In this document: piece after piece, positions 1 through 5,375 of the stretch | How the letters are laid out: every line of letters starts with the position of its first letter | Position numbering within the stretch: position 1 is the first letter of the stretch | The notes under the pieces: generated by a model | The model's database searches: none | What the model saw: only the letters and a program-made list of their open reading frames with translations | Told to the model about the DNA's origin: nothing | Made by a program: the position numbers and the translations under genes | Source: Microthrixaceae bacterium | Lineage (GTDB): Bacteria; Actinomycetota; Acidimicrobiia; Acidimicrobiales; Acidimicrobilacustridaceae | Direction of reading: 5' to 3' | NCBI GenBank assembly: GCA_023264915.1 | Contig: JAHFUU010000091.1 | Coordinates: 1 to 8,112 of the forward strand | DNA length: 8,112 bases

Positions 1-1076
1 ACCTGCCGCTTGCCTCGACCCTTGCATCGGCGGGCCTGCCCAGCACCGGGGTGTCCGGCGTGATGGTGAACCTGACCGGCGTCGCAGCGACCGCCGGCAC
101 GCACCTCACGATGTGGCCGAAGGGATTCCCCATGCCTGCAAGCTCGAACCTCAACCTCACCGGGGGTGAGACCCGGGCGAACCAGGGTGCTGTGAAGTTC
201 GGTGACGCCGGATCGATCACGATCCGCAACAACTCGGGCCTGACTCACGTGGTGGTCGACGTCACCGGCTGGTTCGACGACGGCGGCACCAACGACACCG
301 GCGACCACTTCGAATCGATGCTCCCCAAGCGCCTCGCCGACACACGCGACGGCACGGGCGGCGTGCCGGTCGGCAAGCTCGGGCCGGGAGGGACCCTGGA
401 TGTCGATGTCGCAACTTCGTGCCCGTCCCCCGGAGCCAGCTCCGCTGCCATGAACCTGACCATCACCGGTGGGAGCGAGCCCACCCATCTCACGATGTTC
501 GCCACAGGGGCTGCGTCTCCGCCGGTGTCGAACCTCAACGCCGCCGGAGGTGCCACCGTTGCGAACCTGGCGACCGTCGCGTTGGGGTCCGGGGGCAAGG
601 CCACGGTGCGCAACAACAGCGGCTACGCCGACGTGATCGTCGATCTGTTCGGCTGCTACCGGCCCGGCACGTCCACAGAGACAGCAGGGCGATTCGTACC
701 CATCGAGACTGCACGGGTCGTCGACACACGGGCAGGCCTCGGAACCAACTCGCCGGGGAAGATCACGTCCGGGACGGTCACCGCGCTGCCGTTGGGAGGT
801 CGCGGCGGCGTCCCCTCATCGGGCTTCAAGGCGGCACTCGTCAACATCACCGCAACCAACGACGAGGCGTTCACCCACATCACGGTTGCACCGACGGGAC
901 TACCCGCACTCGAGTTGCTCGCGGCACTCAACACCTCGGTGCTGAACGTCGCACCGGGCCAGACCGTCGCCAACACCGTCATGGTGCCTGTGGGGCCTGA
1001 CGGCAAGTTCCTCATATCCAACTACAACGGCGCCACCGACATCGTCGTCGACGTGGCCGGCTGGGTTGCAGCTTGA
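1..1076 (+). CDS. C-terminal part of a secreted beta-repeat protein (5' end outside window)
   Basis: The reading frame is already open at base 3 and runs to TGA at 1074-1076, about 357 residues. The GTG at 51 is not a credible start, because the codons before it (from 3) continue the same repeat fold. The visible part holds two complete repeats and the end of a third, each about 115-125 residues. Complete repeats span about 309-659 and 693-1064. Each starts with an ADTRDG or VDTRAG motif, continues with MNLT/VNIT, THLTM/THITV, SNLN or SVLNV and VANL/VANT, and ends with RNNSG or SNYNG then a hydrophobic strand closing in DVTGWF, DLFGCY or DVAGWV. This pattern is common in secreted or cell-surface proteins of actinobacteria, often attached to an N-terminal enzyme or adhesive domain that cannot be seen here. 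The protein ends right after the last repeat, with no C-terminal membrane anchor or sortase signal. Two cysteines occur, both in the middle repeat. Binding partner and function are unknown. Confidence 0.75.
   Translation, partial: LPLASTLASAGLPSTGVSGVMVNLTGVAATAGTHLTMWPKGFPMPASSNLNLTGGETRANQGAVKFGDAGSITIRNNSGLTHVVVDVTGWFDDGGTNDTGDHFESMLPKRLADTRDGTGGVPVGKLGPGGTLDVDVATSCPSPGASSAAMNLTITGGSEPTHLTMFATGAASPPVSNLNAAGGATVANLATVALGSGGKATVRNNSGYADVIVDLFGCYRPGTSTETAGRFVPIETARVVDTRAGLGTNSPGKITSGTVTALPLGGRGGVPSSGFKAALVNITATNDEAFTHITVAPTGLPALELLAALNTSVLNVAPGQTVANTVMVPVGPDGKFLISNYNGATDIVVDVAGWVAA
51..290 (+). repeat. Protein repeat 1, incomplete at its start
   Basis: This is the tail of the first visible beta-repeat. 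It carries VNLTG, THLTM, SNLNLTGG, ITIRNNSG and VVVDVTGWF in the same order as the two complete repeats that follow. The repeat is recognisable at protein level; the DNA copies are diverged, which suggests old duplication rather than recent expansion. Confidence 0.65.
309..659 (+). repeat. Protein repeat 2, complete, with a cysteine pair
   Basis: This complete unit runs from FESMLPKRLADTR to DLFGCY. It is the only repeat with cysteines: TGC at 420-422 near its beginning and TGC at 654-656 in its closing strand. If the repeat folds so that its first and last strands pair, the two could form a disulfide outside the cell; this is an inference. Confidence 0.65.
693..1064 (+). repeat. Protein repeat 3, complete, C-terminal
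   Basis: This complete unit runs from FVPIETARVVDTR to DVAGWV and is followed only by two alanines and the stop. It includes the GRGGVP segment and a SVLNVAPGQTVAN block that match the typical form of the actinobacterial repeat closely. Confidence 0.65.
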
Positions 1077-1111
1077 GGCCGGGGACGAGGTCAACGCTGC
1101 AGGTCGGGCAC

Positions 1112-1116
1112 GAGGG
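1112..1116 (+). promoter_or_regulatory. Ribosome binding site of rpe
   Basis: GAGGG lies 8 bases before the GTG at 1125. It decides the start: no other start codon in this frame occurs between the TGA of the preceding gene (same frame) and the conserved beginning of the protein, and the nearby ATG at 1120 is out of frame. Confidence 0.7.
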
Positions 1117-1124
1117 CCGATGCC

Positions 1125-1817
1125 GTGGGTGAGCGACCCGGGACCGACCGGCGTTTCGAGATCGTCCCATCGGTGCTCCCCGCTGACTTCGCGAAGCTCG
1201 GTGAAGCCTGCGTCGCCCTCGAGGAAGCCGGTGTCGACCGCATCCAGTTCGACATCATGGACGGCCGCTTCGTGCCGAACCTCACCTTCGGACCCGACGT
1301 CGTGGCCGCGGTCCGGCCACACGTGTCCGTCCCGTTCGAGGCTCACCTCATGGTGCACGAGCCGGCATGGCTGGTCGAGCGCTTCGTCGAAGCCGGCTGT
1401 ACCACGATCATCCTTCACGCGGAGGCGAACCTGCACCTCCACAGGGCACTGCACGTGGTGCTGGACGCCGGAGCGAACGCCGGCGTCGCCCTGAACCCGG
1501 CCACGCCGCCCGAGGCGATCGACTTCGTGCTCGACCTGGTCTCACACGTCCTGGTGATGACGGTGAATCCGGGCTTCGGCGGGCAGTCCTACATAGCAAC
1601 GATGGAACCCAAGGTTGCAGCGATCCGCCGCCTCGTCCTCGATCGCGGGCTCGACATCGACATCGAGGTCGACGGTGGCATCCACCCGGGCACCGTCCAG
1701 GGGGCGGCGCGAGCGGGTGCCAACCTGCTGGTGGCCGGAAGCGGGCTCTTCGGCGATGTCGCGGGCCTGGCCCACGCCGTCACAGAGCTGCGAGACCTCG
1801 CCGAGTCCACTCGCTGA
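1125..1817 (+). CDS. rpe: Ribulose-phosphate 3-epimerase
   Basis: This cytosolic TIM-barrel enzyme interconverts D-ribulose 5-phosphate and D-xylulose 5-phosphate in the pentose phosphate pathway (and in the Calvin cycle where present). The 230-residue length is normal. Family motifs appear in order: VPSVLPADF (14-22), FDIMDG then FVPNLTFGP (42-57), AHLMV (73-77), LHAEA (97-101), LNPATP (123-128), MTVNPGFGGQS (145-155, phosphate and substrate loop), EVDGG (181-185) and VAGSGLFG (203-210, phosphate binding). The catalytic acids D43 and D183 and metal ligand H74 are present. The first metal-binding histidine of the family, in the H-x-D pair of the second strand, is glutamine here (Q41, CAG at 1245-1247). 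The usual serine of LSADF is proline (P19). The GTG start has a good ribosome binding site. The gene follows the repeat protein by 48 bases on the same strand, so cotranscription is possible, though the two have no evident functional link. Identity is secure; only the metal-site change is unusual. Confidence 0.95.
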   Translation: MGERPGTDRRFEIVPSVLPADFAKLGEACVALEEAGVDRIQFDIMDGRFVPNLTFGPDVVAAVRPHVSVPFEAHLMVHEPAWLVERFVEAGCTTIILHAEANLHLHRALHVVLDAGANAGVALNPATPPEAIDFVLDLVSHVLVMTVNPGFGGQSYIATMEPKVAAIRRLVLDRGLDIDIEVDGGIHPGTVQGAARAGANLLVAGSGLFGDVAGLAHAVTELRDLAESTR

Positions 1818-1844
1818 GGCGCGAGCACGAGCGGTGCCGGCGCG
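1818..1844. other. Short convergent intergenic gap
   Basis: Only 27 bases separate the stop of rpe from the stop of the minus-strand helicase gene. I see only a weak four-pair stem (GCAC and GTGC around GAGCG) and no T-rich tract on either strand, so no intrinsic terminator can be supported here. Confidence 0.6.
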
Positions 1845-4800
1845 TCACCCCGTGAGCGTGTCGAGAACCTGTGCCTTGGCAACGTCGAGATCTCGGACGA
1901 CTCTTTCGACCGCGCCGGCCAGACCGACGAAGACGAACACGCACCGCGACACCGGGCGGCCGAGAGCTCCCTCTACCGCGAGGGCATAGGCGGCACCCTG
2001 CGGAGAGTGGTGCTCGAGGGCAGCATCGAGATCTGCCTCGGTGCCAAAGCGATCAGTCTTGTAGTCGACAACGACAAGCTCGCCGTTGGCGGTCTCATAC
2101 AGCAGGTCGACATAGCCCTCGATCAGCTTGGCTGAGGAACGAGGCCGAGAGGCTACGTACAGCTCGCGCCAGAAACGACCCCCGGCCATGGCTTGGCGCA
2201 CGCTGGGCGAGCCCATGGCTGCCCGTGCCAGAGACTCGACCGTCGAGACCAGCTGGGGGATGCCCTCGCTCACTGCACTCGCCTGCGCCTGCGCGCCGAG
2301 CCCGTCCGGGTCCGACAGATCGACCCTGGCCAGCACCGCGTGCACTGCGGTCCCGACCGCAGCGCCGGCACCCTCGCCCGACGGGTGAAGCAGCGCTTGG
2401 TGCGTCACAGCCTCGCCTCGGTACGCTCCCGCCCGCGGTTCGCCGGACCCCGCAAGGCTGCTCGGGGAGACAGCGCGGGGCCGGTTGATCACATCGAGCA
2501 GGGCAGCACGCTGGAGGTTCCATGCGCGAACCAGGTCCGAGACCTCACCTGAGCGGTGGATCCGCACCGGCTCCGCGCTGGGGCCCGACAGTCTGACCGC
2601 TTCGAGTGAGGGCCGCAGCTCAGCCGGTACCGGGGCATCGACCGCCGCCGACCAGACGAGCTCGGCGAGGCTGGGCGGAGTGGTGGTACCGGGGGTTCGT
2701 TGCTTGTGATACAGGCTGAGCACCAGCTTGTCACGGGCGCGAGTGGCTGCGACGTACAGAAGCCGCCGGCGCTCGAGCTCGTCCATGAGCCTCTCTTCCT
2801 TAGCTGCCTGGGCGTAGCCCGCGGTCTCGAAGGCGGCTGCCTTGGGGCCGACCCGAACCTCGGGGGATGCACCACGGGCAGACGGCCACAGGACCCTGCC
2901 GGGTCGGGGTGACCCTTGTCCGTTGAGCCCGGCGAGCACGACGACGGGGAACTCGAGCCCCTTGGCTGCGTGGACGGTCATTATTCGCACGGCGTGATCA
3001 TCAGGCTCTGGCGCGATCGACTCGACGCGAGTCGCCCCTTCGTGTGCCTGCCGGCCAACCCAGCTGACGAACTCGCCGAGGCTTGAACCCCCACTGGAGA
3101 CAAAGGCCCGGGCTTCGTCGAGCAGGAGCCTGAAGCGACGCCACCGGTCCCGTGGCCGGGAGCGGCCGAGGGTCAGCTCGACCAGCCCTCGTTCGCGGAT
3201 GATCAGCTCGACCAGCTCGTTCGTCGGCAACCAGTGGCGCATCTGGTGGTACCTGCCGATCGCGGCCAGAGCCGAGGCCACAGGGCCTTGGGGATCGACC
3301 CCCGCCGGTCGAGGCAGGCGAACGCTCCATTGCCCCCCAGCCCAGCGGTACTCGGCCAGCTCACGGTCAGAGCAACCGAACGCCGCCGCGCGAAGCGCTC
3401 CGACAAGGGCGACGGCGTTGCCAGGATGGTCGACCGCCTGAAGCACGGCCAGCAGCTCGCGCACCTCGTCGCTGGCGAACAGCAAGCTTCGGCTCTCGAT
3501 CCGGTACGGCACGCCAGCTGTGTCAAGAGCCTGCTCGACGGCCGGGAGAGGTGTCCGTGTGGGGACCAGGATGGCGACATCGTCGTACCGAACCGGCCCT
3601 ATGGACCCGTCGCTGCGGCTCACCGGCTCGGCGCTCAGGATGAGCTCTGTCAGATATGCAGCGAGGTGGGCAGCTTCGAGGTCACGGACCTCGGAGATGC
3701 TCGCCCCGCCCTGCGGGCCTCCCAGCACCACCACGGGCGCCGCGGCCCTGCTGGTGCTGGTCGTCTTGCCGGTGCCGCCGGTCGCGCTGTCGGTTCCGCT
3801 AGTCGTGCCGTCGGCGCCGTCGGTGCCGCTAGTCGTGCCGTAGGCGCCGTCGGTTCCGATGTACGGACGGGTCGCCACAAGTGGGCGGTGCTCAGCCTGG
3901 CGCTCAGGGATGCCCTCGCCGAAGAGCTGAGCGAAGATGTGGTTCACCCAGGCGATCACGCCCGGCACGCTGCGGAAGTTGGACGTCAGATGTGCAAGCC
4001 CGTCCGCGAAGAGGTCCTTCGCGCGGTCATAGAGAGCGATGTCAGCCCTTCGAAACCGGTAGATGGACTGCTTGGGATCACCGACCACGAAGAGCCGGCC
4101 GCCGGCACAGGAGGAGTCCTCCCAACGGTCCGGCGCGGATGACGGAACCGTGAGGGCAAGCAGGGTCGCCATGCGGATCTGCAGCGGGTCGGTGTCCTGG
4201 AACTCGTCGATCAGCAAGAAGGGCCAGCGGCTACCGAGCCGCTCACGAACACCGGCGTTGCGTTCGAGCAGTCGGGTGGCGTGCACGAGAAGGTCCGCGT
4301 ACTCCAGGTCGCCCACGCGCTGGCGATCGCGCGCGCCTTCGAGCGTGAAGGTGCGCAGCCTGTGCAGAAGGGGCATCAACACCGTGTTGCGCAGCCGAGC
4401 GGCTGAGGTCTCGACGGCCGACAGGGCCTGGGTCAGGAGGGACCTCAGGTTGTCGATGGACGCATCGCGGCCACCGAGCTGGGCAGGTCTCAGCGGGGGG
4501 ACGTCGTCGATGAGCAAGCTCAACAGATCGAGCTCGTTGCCTGATCTCGCGGCTCGGCTGATCCTGTCGAGATAAGGGGGCAGGTCATCGATCAGGCGGG
4601 CCACGAGCCTGTCGCTGGAGTTGCACGTGCGAGCGGCCTCGACTACCGCTCGGATCGTTTCGATCACTGGGCCCGGATCGATGGGATCAAGTGAAGCGCT
4701 CGGCGCCGGCCACGGGTTCTCGACCAGCCGGTCCCAGTTCTGGTGCAGCTCGTCGGCGACCTCACGCAGGCTCGCGACTCGCAAGCCAGCCGCAAACCCG

Positions 4801-5375
4801 CGGCGTAGAACCGGCTCGACTGTCACGTCGTCGAACATCTCGTCGACGAAACGCTCCCAGCGCTCATCGAAGTCGATGGCGGCCGCAACCGGGTCGCGCA
4901 CCTCGAAGCTGGGCGGCAGTCCCGCCTCGATCGGGTGGTCGGCCAGGATTCGCAAGGCGAATCCGTGCAGCGTTCCGATGGCAGCGTCATCGAGCAGATC
5001 GAGAGCGTCCCTGCACCTGGCCTTCCGGGCCGACACGTCGGCACCTGAGCTCGATGAGCGTGGGCCTGGCATCGCGTCGGGTTGGCCGGGGTCTTCAGAC
5101 CCGGCGAGAGACTCGAGCCTGTGACGGATCCGTTCCTTGAGCTCTGTCGCTGCCTTCTCGGTGAAGGTGATCGCAGCCAGCCCGCGGATGTCGGTGAGAG
5201 CTCCGGTTGCCACCAGCTCGACCACGCGTTCGACCAGCTGATGGGTCTTGCCAGTGCCGGCTCCGGCCTCTACGAAGAGGTTGGACTCGAAGTCGAGCAC
5301 CATGCGCTCGCGGTCAACGGTGTCGTCTCCTTCGCAACCGATCGCCCCCACGTTGGACATGCCCGGGGCGGTCAT
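1845..5375 (-). CDS. addA: AddA/RecB-like helicase-nuclease subunit
   Basis: This 1176-residue UvrD/Rep-family protein should be the motor and one nuclease of a double-strand-end resection complex. Helicase motifs in order: Walker A AGAGTGKT (37-44), Ia ITFTEKAATELKERI (69-83), Walker B LLIDEFQDTD (387-396), III VVGDPKQSIYRFR (430-442), IV NFRS (466-469), V VHAAKGLEFP (801-810) and VI LLYVAATRARDKL (872-884). A RecB-type PD-(D/E)XK nuclease follows: GTAVH (H1012), EGYVD (D1090), VVVDYKTD (D1104, K1106) and QGAAY (Q1126, Y1130). All catalytic positions are intact. The ATG start overlaps the TGA of the preceding nuclease gene by four bases and has a ribosome binding site five bases away. A GTDGA-type repeat linker sits at about 507-530, between motif IV and the next helicase segment. 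Alternative names would be RecB-like or AdnB-like; the Fe-S AddB-type partner favours AddA. The helicase-nuclease call is near certain, the exact subfamily less so. Confidence 0.9.
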   Translation of the reverse strand: MTAPGMSNVGAIGCEGDDTVDRERMVLDFESNLFVEAGAGTGKTHQLVERVVELVATGALTDIRGLAAITFTEKAATELKERIRHRLESLAGSEDPGQPDAMPGPRSSSSGADVSARKARCRDALDLLDDAAIGTLHGFALRILADHPIEAGLPPSFEVRDPVAAAIDFDERWERFVDEMFDDVTVEPVLRRGFAAGLRVASLREVADELHQNWDRLVENPWPAPSASLDPIDPGPVIETIRAVVEAARTCNSSDRLVARLIDDLPPYLDRISRAARSGNELDLLSLLIDDVPPLRPAQLGGRDASIDNLRSLLTQALSAVETSAARLRNTVLMPLLHRLRTFTLEGARDRQRVGDLEYADLLVHATRLLERNAGVRERLGSRWPFLLIDEFQDTDPLQIRMATLLALTVPSSAPDRWEDSSCAGGRLFVVGDPKQSIYRFRRADIALYDRAKDLFADGLAHLTSNFRSVPGVIAWVNHIFAQLFGEGIPERQAEHRPLVATRPYIGTDGAYGTTSGTDGADGTTSGTDSATGGTGKTTSTSRAAAPVVVLGGPQGGASISEVRDLEAAHLAAYLTELILSAEPVSRSDGSIGPVRYDDVAILVPTRTPLPAVEQALDTAGVPYRIESRSLLFASDEVRELLAVLQAVDHPGNAVALVGALRAAAFGCSDRELAEYRWAGGQWSVRLPRPAGVDPQGPVASALAAIGRYHQMRHWLPTNELVELIIRERGLVELTLGRSRPRDRWRRFRLLLDEARAFVSSGGSSLGEFVSWVGRQAHEGATRVESIAPEPDDHAVRIMTVHAAKGLEFPVVVLAGLNGQGSPRPGRVLWPSARGASPEVRVGPKAAAFETAGYAQAAKEERLMDELERRRLLYVAATRARDKLVLSLYHKQRTPGTTTPPSLAELVWSAAVDAPVPAELRPSLEAVRLSGPSAEPVRIHRSGEVSDLVRAWNLQRAALLDVINRPRAVSPSSLAGSGEPRAGAYRGEAVTHQALLHPSGEGAGAAVGTAVHAVLARVDLSDPDGLGAQAQASAVSEGIPQLVSTVESLARAAMGSPSVRQAMAGGRFWRELYVASRPRSSAKLIEGYVDLLYETANGELVVVDYKTDRFGTEADLDAALEHHSPQGAAYALAVEGALGRPVSRCVFVFVGLAGAVERVVRDLDVAKAQVLDTLTG
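3770..3859 (-). repeat. 30-base tandem repeat inside the AddA-like gene
   Basis: Two adjacent 30-base units (3791-3820 and 3821-3850) differ at only two positions and are followed by nine bases of a third. A diverged 21-base piece (3770-3790) precedes them. The period is a multiple of three, so the frame is kept and the insert encodes GTDGA(D/Y)GTTS repeats, a flexible, glycine- and threonine-rich linker placed after helicase motif IV (NFRS) and before the PVVVLGGP segment. Confidence 0.85.
5372..5375 (-). other. ATGA stop-start overlap between the two nuclease genes
   Basis: The TGA ending the AddB-like frame (plus-strand TCA at 5372-5374) shares bases with the ATG starting the AddA-like frame (CAT at 5373-5375). 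Such overlaps usually mean translational coupling, which suits two subunits of one complex needed in equal amounts. Confidence 0.9.

Noticed and set aside
1120..1122. ATG just before rpe as an alternative start
   Set aside because: It is in a different frame from the conserved Rpe sequence and leads to an arginine/serine-rich shadow translation.
1820..1844. Possible terminator hairpin in the convergent gap
   Set aside because: The best stem is four base pairs and no T-run follows on either strand.
3234..4142. A 302-codon plus-strand open frame opposite the AddA-like gene
   Set aside because: Antisense to conserved helicase motifs III and IV; the AVGAVG-type repeats in it are just the 30-base DNA repeat read on the other strand.
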